Source: an uncultured Clostridia bacterium (GTDB lineage: Bacteria; Bacillota; Clostridia; TANB77; CAG-508). Taken from it: a stretch of DNA of 60,373 nt. Of this stretch, positions 1 through 9,097 are shown piece after piece. The translations under genes were made by a program, and so were the position numbers. The notes beneath the pieces were generated by a model, which worked only from the letters and a program-made list of their open reading frames with translations, had not been told where the DNA came from and did no database searches. Positions within the stretch are counted from its first letter, which is position 1. The number at the start of each line of letters is the position of its first letter. The DNA lies in the NCBI GenBank assembly GCA_948530865.1, contig CAOTKV010000007.1:1-60373 (forward strand), read 5' to 3'.

Positions 1-630
1 GATGGAGCATTTACAGCAAACTATAACAATACAGAAGACCATAGTTGGAGAAATACAACAATCAATGAATTATTAGGAAATGGATATGAGGCAGATAGAT
101 TAATTAAAACATCATTACTTTCTGAACGTAATTCTGTTGATAAAAATGGTATCCAATACATCACAGAAAATAGAAATAATATAGTATTAAGTATTGATAA
201 CTATAAAGAATCAGATAACTTAAACAATGGTGGATTTGAAGAAAAATTATATCCATATGCAGCAGCAGAAAGAAATGATGAAATTAACTACAAATCAGCA
301 ATTGATTTAACAGTTACAAAAACAGTTTCAGCAACTGATGATGCAGATAATTTATCATATGATAACATTGCAGAAATTGTAAAATATGAAAATATCTCTG
401 GTAGAAGAGATGAAGCTACAATACCTGGTAATGCAAACCCAGAAGTTGAACAATTTAAAGAATCATTAGCAGAAAGAGACCAAAGTGCTACTGAGTTAGT
501 AACATTCACACCACCAACTGGTCTTGAAGTAGATAAAGGAATGACATTACAAGTATTATTCATCTCAGGAATTGCTTTAGTAATTCTTGCAGTAGGAGTA
601 GTAATAATCAAAAAAACTGTATTAAAATAA
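1..630 (+). CDS. C-terminal part of a sortase-anchored surface protein (5' truncated)
   Basis: The frame is open from the first base and stops at 628-630, so only the last 209 residues are seen. The sequence is rich in Asn, Asp, Ser and Thr, as in extracellular proteins. It ends with a TPPTG sequence near residue 182, then about 20 hydrophobic residues and a short basic tail (IIKKTVLK). That layout is a cell-wall sorting signal, with PPTG in place of canonical LPXTG; sortases accepting (S/P)PXTG-like motifs are known in clostridia. The function of the ectodomain cannot be read from this fragment. A strong terminator follows directly. Confidence 0.7.
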   Translation, partial: DGAFTANYNNTEDHSWRNTTINELLGNGYEADRLIKTSLLSERNSVDKNGIQYITENRNNIVLSIDNYKESDNLNNGGFEEKLYPYAAAERNDEINYKSAIDLTVTKTVSATDDADNLSYDNIAEIVKYENISGRRDEATIPGNANPEVEQFKESLAERDQSATELVTFTPPTGLEVDKGMTLQVLFISGIALVILAVGVVIIKKTVLK

Positions 631-656
631 AATTCGGTAATAAAACTGAATAATAT

Positions 657-700
657 AAAAAGTGAAATTTAGTGAATATTTCCTAAATTTCACTTTTTTA
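657..700 (+). terminator. Intrinsic terminator after the surface protein
   Basis: A hairpin with 12-bp arms (AGTGAAATTTAG / CTAAATTTCACT), flanked by A-run and T-run. The arms share their core with the palindromic repeat family found elsewhere in the window. Confidence 0.85.
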
Positions 701-707
701 TGTTTAC

Positions 708-736
708 TGAAATTTAGGGACGTTCGAAAAATTTCA
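708..736. repeat. Palindromic repeat, copy 1 (TGAAATTTAGGGACGTTC type)
   Basis: A 29-bp imperfect palindrome starting TGAAATTTAGGGACG and ending AAATTTCA. Near-identical copies are at 5080-5108, 24997-25025 and 48272-48300, and a perfect-palindrome variant is at 40432-40464. It lies just beyond the terminator of the surface protein. Confidence 0.8.
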
Positions 737-844
737 TTTTGTTTTAAAAAATTATATATTAATTGTATTTCCCCTTGTTTTTTTGAAATAAATGTAATAA
801 AATGAATAAAAATTATCACAATTTGTATAAAACTTTTCTTATAT

Positions 845-876
845 AAAGATTTTTTATGACAAAATCTTTTTTTACA
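845..876 (+). terminator. AT-only hairpin with T-run upstream of spoIIE
   Basis: Arms AAAGATTTT / AAAATCTTT with loop TTATGAC, followed by a run of T. It could be a backup terminator for the upstream gene or an attenuator in the spoIIE leader; the sequence does not decide. Confidence 0.4.
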
Positions 877-920
877 TTATGGTTAAATAATTATATATTA
901 AAAGTGAGAGGTGGTTAAGG

Positions 921-3335
921 ATGTTTCAAAATATTGCGGATATGGGGTTTCAAGAAGAATTAGAAGAAGAAAAAAATAGTAATATTAAATATAGATTAAA
1001 ACAAATTTTTAAGATTCAAAATATAATTATTTACATTTTAACAGTATTAATGTCTACTTTATCAGTAAAGAATGAAATAATGCCTTTTGGACTAGCTATG
1101 GTTGCTGCTTGCGTAGGAGAATCTATTCCTATTGCAGGAGTATTTATAATGGCAATCATTGGAACAGTTATAAAAGGCGGAGTATCAGCGGTTGTATCTT
1201 TTCTTTCTACAATAGTGATATATTTCATTTTTGTTCTAATATTTAAATCAAAAGTTGCAATTGAAGATAGAAATGAAAATGTAAAATCAGGTGGTAAATT
1301 ATTTACTGCTTCTATTATTGTTTCATTAATAAAATGTATAAAAGGTGGCTTTTTATTTTATGATTTCTTTATGGGAATAGTTGCAGCAGCAATAATATAT
1401 GTTTTTTACAAAATTTTTGTTAATGGACTAGTATTTATAAAAAATATAAAAATTAAAAGTGCTTTCACAACAGAAGAACTTATTGGAAGTGTTATAATTG
1501 TTGCTATTGCAAGTATAGTGTTTAATAAATTAAATATTTTTTCATTAAATATTAGTAATATAATTATAATTTTTATGATTATGGTTTTGGGTTGGAAATA
1601 TGGAATGATGATAGGTGCTGTAACAGGTATTGCTGTCGGAGTTTCTATTAGTTTAATTGATGGTACAAGCTTTGTACAAATTTCTATGTTTGCAATTTCA
1701 GGCATTTTATCAGGGTTATTAAATAGATTTGGAAAAATAGGAGTTATAATAGGATTTATTTTGGGAAATGCGATGCTTACTTATTGGGTGAGAGGTGCAT
1801 CTCCAGTTATTTTATATTTTAGAGAGATATTTATTGCATCAATAGGTTTATTATTAGTTCCACAAAATTTTAAAATAGATTTAGAAGATTTAATAGGAAG
1901 TAAAACAAAATTAATTTCTAATCATGGAGATAACAGGTTAAAACCTGCCGATGAAGACGTTTCTAAAAAGCTAAGAACAATTTCAGATATGTTTAATCAA
2001 ATTATAAATACACCTTCAAAGGAAGAAATGATTGAAAATGAAAATTTTATTCAAGATTTTCTTGATAATTTAGAAGATGTAAAAAATAATATTTTTTATG
2101 AAGAAATTTCAAATGAAGAAAATGGAATTGCAAGAGATATTTGCAAAGTATTAAGAGAAAACGATATAATTGTGGATAAAGAAGTAGTTGAAGTACTAAA
2201 AAATCACAATAATTATGTTGTAATGCAAGATGAAAGTATAAAAAATGATTTGCAAGAAATAGTGAAAATTGCAAATAGAACATTAAAAATAGCGCAAATA
2301 AATAAAGCTAAAGAAGAAGAGAGAAAAAGAAATTTACAATCTATGAATAAAAGCTTAGAAAATGTAGGAAAAGTTATAGAGAATTGTGCACAAGAAATTG
2401 TTCAGAAAAAAGAGAATGAGTTTAATCAAAAAGAACAACAAATTGAATTGTTATTAAAAAGCAAAAATATAGATATAGAAGAATGTAAAATAAAATTATT
2501 AAGTAATGGAAAACATATAGTAGAAGTAAAATTAGATTATAATAATGAGTTTCTAAGAAGAAAAGAAATAACTAATAATATTTCAGAAATTATTTCAAAA
2601 GGAATAGGTAGTAAAATAGCATTTCAAAGAGATAGAATAAATGAAGAAGAAAAAGAATATTATCAAGTTTATGCAAGTGAAGATAAATATGTTTTGCAGG
2701 TAGGAAGTGCTAAAATAACTAAAGATGGTAGTAAAGTTTCAGGAGACTGTAGCTTACAAATAAAATTAGCAGATGGTAAATATTTACTTGCTATTGCAGA
2801 TGGTATGGGAAGTGGGGCAAAAGCAAGAGAATCTAGTAAAGTTACATTAAGACTTATAAAACAAATGTTATCAGCAGGATTTGATAAAGAAGAATCTTTG
2901 CAAATGATTAATTCTAGAATGTTTATGCTAAATAAAGAATCATACTCAACATTAGATGTAATAATATTAGATTTATATTCAGGAAAAGCAGAACTTATAA
3001 AAAATGCAGCATGTAGCACTTACATAAAGAATAATAAAGAAGTTGCAAAAATAGAATTAAGTAATTTGCCAGTTGGAATAATTGATACTATTGAATTACA
3101 ATCTGAAACTGTATCAGTAAATAATAATGATATTTATATTATGTGTAGTGATGGAGTTTTAGAAACTAAAGATGATACAAAAGAAAATTGGATAGAAGAG
3201 TTCTTAAAAAATGTATCTACAAATAATGTACAAAAAATAGCAGATTTAATATTGGCAGAGGCAATAGATAATAATTTTGGAATTGCTCCAGATGATATGA
3301 CTGTAATTGTAAGTAAAATAGTGAGGCGAAAATAA
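921..3335 (+). CDS. spoIIE: Stage II sporulation protein E, membrane serine phosphatase
   Basis: SpoIIE is the PP2C-type phosphatase that dephosphorylates the anti-anti-sigma factor SpoIIAA at the asymmetric septum and so activates sigma F in the forespore. The 804-residue protein has about ten hydrophobic segments in its first 330 residues, a charged coiled central region (about 340-560), and a C-terminal phosphatase domain with the metal-binding ADGMGSG motif near residue 626 and a late DDMT motif near residue 790. Length and order match the family (about 800-830 residues). The ATG start has a GAGGTGG ribosome site about 7 bases upstream. It is monocistronic, with convergent transcription downstream. 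Confidence 0.95.
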   Translation: MFQNIADMGFQEELEEEKNSNIKYRLKQIFKIQNIIIYILTVLMSTLSVKNEIMPFGLAMVAACVGESIPIAGVFIMAIIGTVIKGGVSAVVSFLSTIVIYFIFVLIFKSKVAIEDRNENVKSGGKLFTASIIVSLIKCIKGGFLFYDFFMGIVAAAIIYVFYKIFVNGLVFIKNIKIKSAFTTEELIGSVIIVAIASIVFNKLNIFSLNISNIIIIFMIMVLGWKYGMMIGAVTGIAVGVSISLIDGTSFVQISMFAISGILSGLLNRFGKIGVIIGFILGNAMLTYWVRGASPVILYFREIFIASIGLLLVPQNFKIDLEDLIGSKTKLISNHGDNRLKPADEDVSKKLRTISDMFNQIINTPSKEEMIENENFIQDFLDNLEDVKNNIFYEEISNEENGIARDICKVLRENDIIVDKEVVEVLKNHNNYVVMQDESIKNDLQEIVKIANRTLKIAQINKAKEEERKRNLQSMNKSLENVGKVIENCAQEIVQKKENEFNQKEQQIELLLKSKNIDIEECKIKLLSNGKHIVEVKLDYNNEFLRRKEITNNISEIISKGIGSKIAFQRDRINEEEKEYYQVYASEDKYVLQVGSAKITKDGSKVSGDCSLQIKLADGKYLLAIADGMGSGAKARESSKVTLRLIKQMLSAGFDKEESLQMINSRMFMLNKESYSTLDVIILDLYSGKAELIKNAACSTYIKNNKEVAKIELSNLPVGIIDTIELQSETVSVNNNDIYIMCSDGVLETKDDTKENWIEEFLKNVSTNNVQKIADLILAEAIDNNFGIAPDDMTVIVSKIVRRK

Positions 3336-3453
3336 TATAAAAATTTATCGTTCCTTACTGTTGCTAACGCTCCAGCTCTGCATTAACTAACAGTAATCAC
3401 TTTGTTCAACTGTTAGTAAAAAACTGTGCGTCACTTTAAATTTTTATATTATT
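3331..3453. repeat. 123-bp element with perfect 17-bp terminal inverted repeats
   Basis: The ends are AATAATATAAAAATTTA at 3331-3347 and its exact reverse complement at 3437-3453. The interior is more GC-rich than its surroundings and holds another inverted pair (ACTAACAGT / ACTGTTAGT). The left arm includes the spoIIE stop codon. It could be a MITE-like element or a structured RNA. No second copy was noticed in this window. Confidence 0.6.
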
Positions 3454-3472
3454 TTCTTTATATACTAAAGGT

Positions 3473-3504
3473 AAAAAACTGTATTTTTTTAAATACAGTT
3501 TTTT
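3473..3504. terminator. Bidirectional terminator between spoIIE and the glycosyltransferase gene
   Basis: Arms AAAAAACTGTATTT / AAATACAGTTTTTT around a TTTT loop, placed between two convergent genes. Confidence 0.8.
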
Positions 3505-3509
3505 GTGTT

Positions 3510-5063
3510 TTATAATAGTTTTAATTTTTTTAAGAATCTTATTGATGGTTCATTATATTGAAAATTTTTAATTTCTTCTCTAGAAAGCCATAAAAGTTCT
3601 TTTGCATCAGAACCAGCTTTGGCAGAAGAAATATTGTTAACTTCTGCTGTATAACGTAGGAATATTAATTGAGTTTCTCTTCCTTTATATTCTGTAATAT
3701 CACTATCAAAGTCGAAAGGAGTTACTGTACTTAAACTTAAATTTACTTCCTCTAAAACTTCTCTTTTTATTGCTCCTTCAAGAGTTTCATCAGATTCAAG
3801 ATTTCCACCAACAAAATGAAGTGTACCTGTATAGGCACTATCTTTTTTCTTTTGTTTTATAAATAAATATTTATCTTCATGTTTTATTAAAACACTAACA
3901 ATAATTTTATTTGGGATTTTTACAATGTCATTAAATTCATTAATTAATATTTTGCAGATATTTGCAGTTGCTTTAGGTTTTGCAAGAGTTGCTGCATTTT
4001 CGCTCATAGATTTTATTTTTTCTAAGTCCCTAGAAAGATTTTTTAAAGTTCTTGCAATGCTATCACCTTTTTTTATCCATACAGCTACATTATTATCTAC
4101 AAGAAACTCTGCGTTTTCTTCTTCTTGACCTGGAATTGGATTTATAACAACAATAGGAAGGTGCGAAACTAAAGCTTCTGTAGTAGTAAGCCCACCAGGT
4201 TTGGTAATAACTCCAAAAGCAATATGCATTAATTCTGGAACTTTATTTGTATATTCAATAATTTTAATTCTATTAGAAGTATTTGTTAATTCAACTAAAT
4301 CGTTAAATTTTTTATTCATTTTTTTATTTTTTCCTGATATTGCAACAACTTGTAAATCTTTAAAAAGTCTTATTAATGCCTTAAGAACCATGTATGTTGT
4401 GTTTCTTCCAAGTCCAAATTCACCACCAGCAAAAAATAATAAAACAGGCTTTTCGGGAGTAAGACCAAATTCATTATAAATTGCATTATCATCGAATTCT
4501 TCTGAAAATCTGTTAGATACAGGTATTCCAGTAACGAATATTTTATTTTCTTCAACACCTTCATCAATCATATCTAGTTTCATTTGATTGTTTGATACAA
4601 AAAAGTAGTCAACATATTCATATAATACAAGCCACTGAGGATGAATGTGATAATCAGTTAATACAGTAGCAAGCTTACATTCTATTTTATTTCTCCTTTT
4701 TAACACTGCGCACATTTGAGTTGAAAATGGGTGTGTAGAAATAATTAAATCTGGTTTAAATTCTTGAAGTAAAGAATTCAATTTTACAGACATTAATTTA
4801 TTTGTAGCAGTACTAATATGTGATAATGCACCATTTTTTGATTGTTTGTATACTTGTTTCCAAGCCCAAGGAGCCTTTTTTGCAAGCTCTTTGTAAGCTT
4901 CAGTTGATACTTTATTCAAGTATTTATTTATATATTCTATGCAGTCTACAGTTTTTACTTCAACATCATTTCCATAAACTTGCTCTAGTTCAGAACTTAT
5001 AGATTTAGCAGCAGATAAATGACCACCACCATAAGAACCATAGAAAACTAATATTTTTTTCAT
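3510..5063 (-). CDS. MGDG synthase/UgtP-type glycosyltransferase fused to a C-terminal Nudix domain
   Basis: Residues 1 to about 375 are a GT28-type glycolipid synthase: an N-terminal MGDG-synthase domain beginning MKKILVFYGSYGGGH, then a UDP-sugar binding half with GGEFGLGR and the acceptor/donor loop KPGGLTTTEAL. Relatives move glucose or galactose onto diacylglycerol at the inner membrane face. Residues about 387-517 form a second domain with a Nudix box (GGNLESDETLEGAIKREVLE..), matching GX5EX7REUXEEXGU except that the late Gly is Asn. The fusion is in one uninterrupted frame. Typical UgtP-like proteins are about 380-400 residues and lack this domain. A role for the Nudix part (sugar-nucleotide housekeeping, or regulation) is only inference. 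The ribosome site AAAGG is weak. Confidence 0.85.
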   Translation of the reverse strand: MKKILVFYGSYGGGHLSAAKSISSELEQVYGNDVEVKTVDCIEYINKYLNKVSTEAYKELAKKAPWAWKQVYKQSKNGALSHISTATNKLMSVKLNSLLQEFKPDLIISTHPFSTQMCAVLKRRNKIECKLATVLTDYHIHPQWLVLYEYVDYFFVSNNQMKLDMIDEGVEENKIFVTGIPVSNRFSEEFDDNAIYNEFGLTPEKPVLLFFAGGEFGLGRNTTYMVLKALIRLFKDLQVVAISGKNKKMNKKFNDLVELTNTSNRIKIIEYTNKVPELMHIAFGVITKPGGLTTTEALVSHLPIVVINPIPGQEEENAEFLVDNNVAVWIKKGDSIARTLKNLSRDLEKIKSMSENAATLAKPKATANICKILINEFNDIVKIPNKIIVSVLIKHEDKYLFIKQKKKDSAYTGTLHFVGGNLESDETLEGAIKREVLEEVNLSLSTVTPFDFDSDITEYKGRETQLIFLRYTAEVNNISSAKAGSDAKELLWLSREEIKNFQYNEPSIRFLKKLKLL

Positions 5064-5079
5064 ACGATATAGCCTTTCA

Positions 5080-5108
5080 TGAAATTTAGGGACGTTCGAT
5101 AAATTTCA
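5080..5108. repeat. Palindromic repeat, copy 2
   Basis: TGAAATTTAGGGACGTTC followed by GATAAATTTCA, one base different from copy 1. It lies between the divergent glycosyltransferase and ypeB-like genes, close to the ribosome site of the former. Confidence 0.8.
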
Positions 5109-5200
5109 AAATTTTTTAATATTATAACATTGTAAGTATAAATTTTCAAGATAAGGAAAAAATAACTAATAAAATTAAGAAAGAATTAAGGAGAGAATTT

Positions 5201-6547
5201 ATGAAAGAAAAAATTTTAAAATCAGTAATTGTTGTGCTAGTAATATCAATAATTATTACTGGATATTATGCATTCAAATTAAGGGAAAAATATTCTAATT
5301 TGAATAACAATAATTACACAGAAGCTTTTAGTAATCTTGTAAATTATATGAATACAATTGAGAATTACTTAGCAAAATCAATGATATCCAAAGGATCTGA
5401 ACAAGCCACAAAAACTCTTACAGAAATTTGGAAAAATTCAGATTTAGCAATAGTATATTTATCTCGAATTCCATTAAGTCAAGAAGGGCTTTCACAAACT
5501 TCTAAATTTTTGAATCAAGTAAGTGATTACTCATATTCTTTATCAAGAAAAAGTATAGAAGGAAAAGAATTAACAGATGAAGATTTTAAAAATTTAAAAG
5601 ATTTATACCAATATAGTTTAGAAATGGAGCAAACATTAAACCAATTATCAGAAGAAATATATAATGGAAGTATAAACTGGGAAGATTTAAATATAAATTC
5701 TAATAATAAATTTGCTCAAGCAGTAGATAGTATAAATGTTTTTTCTAATATAGATGATAATTTAAATGAATATGAAGGATTAATTTATGATGGAGCATAT
5801 TCAGACCATATAAATAAAATGGAAAAATTAGGTTTAACAGGTGATGATATTGATGAGGAAAGTGCCAAAAACAAAGCAAAAGAATTTTTCAATGATTCTG
5901 AATATTCTGTTAAAAATATAGAAAGCAATGGATTTATAGAAAATGCAGATATTCCTATATATGATTTTACAATAGAGTTTAACAATATTGAAGAAAGATG
6001 CAGTATATCAATATCTAAAAAAGGAGGACATGTTGTTGAAACATCATTTGACAGAAATGTTGAAGAAGAAAAAATAAGTCAGCAAGAAGCAAATGAAATT
6101 GGTAAAAAATATTTGGATTCTAAAGGTTTTAAAAATATGAAAGAAACATATTTTATAAAACAAGGAAATATTGTAACTATTAATTATGCATATGATGATA
6201 ATGGGATTGTTGTTTATCCTGATTTAATAAAAGTAAAAGTTGCATTAGATAATGGTCAAATTTTAGGAATAGAAACAAATGGATATTTAAATTCACATAA
6301 GGATAGACAAAAAGTTGCTCCTAAAATTACTTTGGATGAAGCAAGAAATAAACTAAATTCAGATTTAGAAATAATTTCAGAAGGTATGGCAATAATTCCA
6401 ACAGAATGGAAAACTGAAATATTATGCTATGAATTTAAAGGAAAAACAAATGGAAAAGAATTTCTTGTTTATATAAATGTAGAAACTGGAAAAGAAGAGG
6501 ATGTTTTAGTAATTTTAGATACACCAGGTGGAACATTAACAGTATAA
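5201..6547 (+). CDS. ypeB: YpeB-like spore germination protein
   Basis: A 448-residue protein with one N-terminal membrane anchor (about residues 7-25), a helical middle region and a C-terminal half containing PepSY-like repeats. This is the layout of YpeB, which in Bacillus is needed to localise and protect the cortex-lytic enzyme SleB in dormant spores. The ATG has a good AAGGAGAG site. In many spore formers ypeB lies beside sleB; here the upstream neighbour is a divergent glycosyltransferase and the downstream one an alpha/beta hydrolase, so no sleB is seen. The assignment rests on overall architecture rather than a catalytic motif. Confidence 0.85.
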   Translation: MKEKILKSVIVVLVISIIITGYYAFKLREKYSNLNNNNYTEAFSNLVNYMNTIENYLAKSMISKGSEQATKTLTEIWKNSDLAIVYLSRIPLSQEGLSQTSKFLNQVSDYSYSLSRKSIEGKELTDEDFKNLKDLYQYSLEMEQTLNQLSEEIYNGSINWEDLNINSNNKFAQAVDSINVFSNIDDNLNEYEGLIYDGAYSDHINKMEKLGLTGDDIDEESAKNKAKEFFNDSEYSVKNIESNGFIENADIPIYDFTIEFNNIEERCSISISKKGGHVVETSFDRNVEEEKISQQEANEIGKKYLDSKGFKNMKETYFIKQGNIVTINYAYDDNGIVVYPDLIKVKVALDNGQILGIETNGYLNSHKDRQKVAPKITLDEARNKLNSDLEIISEGMAIIPTEWKTEILCYEFKGKTNGKEFLVYINVETGKEEDVLVILDTPGGTLTV

Positions 6548-6605
6548 TTAATTTTGTATGTAAATAAAAGAATAAAAATGTCCTTTTATTTACGCTTTCA
6601 GTTGC

Positions 6606-6632
6606 TTGACTATATTACAATATTGTTATAAT
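6606..6632 (+). promoter_or_regulatory. Possible sigma-A promoter for the alpha/beta hydrolase operon
   Basis: TTGACT at 6606-6611 and TATAAT at 6627-6632. The hexamers are good but the spacer is only 15 bp, so the exact pair is uncertain. Confidence 0.4.
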
Positions 6633-6684
6633 ATAGTAGCAGTAACAAAAAACTGTTAATTTGAATAAATTATAGTAATAAATT

Positions 6685-6710
6685 TCCACAATTTATTAAA
6701 AAATTGTGGA
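6685..6710 (+). promoter_or_regulatory. Leader hairpin next to the ribosome site of the alpha/beta hydrolase
   Basis: Perfect 10-bp arms TCCACAATTT / AAATTGTGGA with a 6-base loop, ending about 10 bases before the AGGAGG ribosome site. There is no T-run, so it is not a terminator; it may affect translation or RNA stability. Confidence 0.45.
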
Positions 6711-6731
6711 GTACATATAGAGGAGGAAGTA

Positions 6732-7499
6732 TTGCAAGTTAAAATAAATAACTGGAATATTAATTATGAAGTAATGGGCGAAGGCAATCCAGTGGTATTG
6801 CTACATGGATGGCTTGCGAATTTAGAAACAATGAGACCTATTGCTAATAATTTGAGTCAAAATTTCAAGGTTTATTTAGTTGATGTTATAGGATTTGGAA
6901 AAAGCGATTTACCAGAACATCCTTTAAATACTAACAATTTTGGTGATTTTTTAAAAGAGTTTTTGAATACTTTAAAAATAAAAAATCCAATACTTATAGG
7001 TCATTCCAATGGTGGTAGAACAATAATAAATGCAGTTGGTAGAAAAATTGTTACACCTAAAAAAATTATTTTAATTGATAGTGCTGGGTTAAAACCAAAA
7101 AGAAAATTAAGTTATTATTTAAAAGTCGCTTTTTATAAAACAGGAAAATTTTTCTTAAATTTATTACCAAATACTAAAAAAGTAAAAGCATTTAAAGAAA
7201 AACTTAGAAATAAAGTTGGCTCAAGTGATTATCAATCTTCAAGTAATGTTTTAAAAGAAACAATGAAACTTATTTTAAATGAAGATCAATCTGAATTATT
7301 ACCAAAGATTAATGTTCCTACATTATTATTTTGGGGAACATTAGATAATGCCACACCAATTAGTGATGGAAGAAAAATGGCAGAACTTATTCCAGATAGT
7401 GGATTAATTGAATACCCAGGTTCATCACATTTTTCTTATTTAGAAAATTTAAATAACTTTAATAGTGTAGTAAATGAATTTTTAAAAAATGATAAATAA
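6732..7499 (+). CDS. Alpha/beta-fold hydrolase
   Basis: A 255-residue cytoplasmic hydrolase. Visible are the oxyanion-region HGW near residue 25, the nucleophile elbow GHSNG (Ser92), a catalytic Asp in GTLDNATP (Asp205) and a His in SSHFSY (His233), giving a complete triad. It starts with TTG, supported by AGGAGG six bases upstream; no ATG fits better. It is the first gene of an apparent operon with a Mur ligase-like gene 14 bases downstream and ddl after that. A role in envelope metabolism is suggested by context only; the substrate is unknown. Confidence 0.85.
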   Translation: MQVKINNWNINYEVMGEGNPVVLLHGWLANLETMRPIANNLSQNFKVYLVDVIGFGKSDLPEHPLNTNNFGDFLKEFLNTLKIKNPILIGHSNGGRTIINAVGRKIVTPKKIILIDSAGLKPKRKLSYYLKVAFYKTGKFFLNLLPNTKKVKAFKEKLRNKVGSSDYQSSSNVLKETMKLILNEDQSELLPKINVPTLLFWGTLDNATPISDGRKMAELIPDSGLIEYPGSSHFSYLENLNNFNSVVNEFLKNDK

Positions 7500-7513
7500 A
7501 GGGGAAAATGCTA

Positions 7514-9085
7514 ATGGAGAAAGTATTATCAAATATTAGCTTAATTTTGATACTAATTTATTTTTATAAAATTACAAGGCATGGATTACATATTTTACAA
7601 TTAGAAAATTATTATATTGATAGATATGCAGTATGGATGAAAAGATATATAAAAAAGGTTGTTAATGTAAAGAAAATAGTTCTTTTGCTTATACCAATTA
7701 TATGTTTAATTATAAGTACTGAAATTTCAATAATAATCGGATTTGTAATTGAGATATTTGTGCTATTATATTTTATAATAACAACTAAAAAACAAAAAGA
7801 GAAAAAAGCATTTGTTGTAACAGCTAGAATAAAAAGAGTTTATGCAACATATTTAGTTTTATTTGCTATAGCATTTGTTTTAATAAATGTATTAGACTAT
7901 AAAATTATTTTAAGTATTGTAAATATATTTGCTATGTTTGCATATGTATTTGTTTATATTGTAAGTGTTATAAATAAACCAATTGAAAAAAATATAAGAA
8001 AAGGTTTTTGCAAAAAAGCAAAGGCAAAGCTTGAAGAAATTCCAGATCTTAAAGTAATTGGAATTACAGGAAGTTATGGTAAAACAAGCACAAAATATAT
8101 TGTAAATACTATACTTTCACAAAAATACAATACTTTAATGACTCCTGAAAGTTATAACACTACAATGGGAGTTGTTAGAACAATAAATGAAAAATTAACA
8201 CCAATGCACCAATTATTTATATGTGAAATGGGTGCAAAATATGTAGGAGATATAAAAGAAATAACAGATATTGTAAATCCTGATATGGGAATTTTAACAG
8301 CTATTGGTCCTCAACATTTAGATACATTTAAAAGTTTAGAAAATGTAAGAAAAACCAAATTAGAATTAGTAGATAGTTTGCCAGATAATGGAACTGCATT
8401 TGTTAATTGGGAAGATGAAAACATTAGAAATTCAAAGATTACTAAGAATATGGTTAAATTTGGTTTATCAAAAGAGGCAGACTATTATGCTACAAATATA
8501 GATATTACAGAAAGAGGATCTTCTTTTGATGTTGTAATTCCAGGTAAAGAATCAATAAGAATAAAAACAAGATTACTTGGGAATTTAAATATTTTAAATA
8601 TTGTTGGAGCCGTTGCTATAGCGGATAAATTAGGACTTACAGCAGATGAGATAAAAATAGGAGCTAAATATATTAGACCAGTTACTCATAGATTGGAATT
8701 AAAGCAAAACCCAAATGGAAGTATGATAATAGATGATGCTTATAATTCAAATATAAAAGGTGCAAAAATGGCACTTGAAGTGTTAAAATCATTTGAACAT
8801 AAAAAGAGAATTTTAATTACTCCAGGTATTGTTGAACTTGGAGATAAAATGAATGAGATAAATCAGGAACTTGGAAGATGTGCAGCAGATAGTAGTGATT
8901 TTATAATATTAGTTGGAGCTCAGCAAGCAATTCCAATTTATAATGGAATTAAAGAAAAAAAATACCCTGAGTCTAATGTTTATATTGCCAAAAATTTGCA
9001 AGAAGCTTTAAGTAAAATGAATCAAATTATTACTAAAGATAGTGTAGTTCTTCTTGAGAATGATTTACCAGATAATTATTTATAA
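7514..9085 (+). CDS. Membrane-anchored MurF-like Mur ligase
   Basis: MurF adds D-Ala-D-Ala to UDP-MurNAc-tripeptide. Here the Mur ligase middle domain is clear: ATP-binding GITGSYGKTST near residue 182-192, GAKYVGDI, GPQHLDTF, and a C-terminal domain with DDAYNSN and TPGIVELG. The first 150 residues are not the usual MurF UDP-binding domain but four or five hydrophobic segments, so the ligase is membrane-tethered. Two in-frame ATGs exist, at 7508 and 7514; the AAAGGGG site ends at 7504, three bases from the first and nine from the second, which favours 7514. ddl follows 12 bases downstream, consistent with supply of D-Ala-D-Ala. Whether it is the main MurF is unknown. Confidence 0.8.
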   Translation: MEKVLSNISLILILIYFYKITRHGLHILQLENYYIDRYAVWMKRYIKKVVNVKKIVLLLIPIICLIISTEISIIIGFVIEIFVLLYFIITTKKQKEKKAFVVTARIKRVYATYLVLFAIAFVLINVLDYKIILSIVNIFAMFAYVFVYIVSVINKPIEKNIRKGFCKKAKAKLEEIPDLKVIGITGSYGKTSTKYIVNTILSQKYNTLMTPESYNTTMGVVRTINEKLTPMHQLFICEMGAKYVGDIKEITDIVNPDMGILTAIGPQHLDTFKSLENVRKTKLELVDSLPDNGTAFVNWEDENIRNSKITKNMVKFGLSKEADYYATNIDITERGSSFDVVIPGKESIRIKTRLLGNLNILNIVGAVAIADKLGLTADEIKIGAKYIRPVTHRLELKQNPNGSMIIDDAYNSNIKGAKMALEVLKSFEHKKRILITPGIVELGDKMNEINQELGRCAADSSDFIILVGAQQAIPIYNGIKEKKYPESNVYIAKNLQEALSKMNQIITKDSVVLLENDLPDNYL

Positions 9086-9097
9086 TGGAGGATAAAA

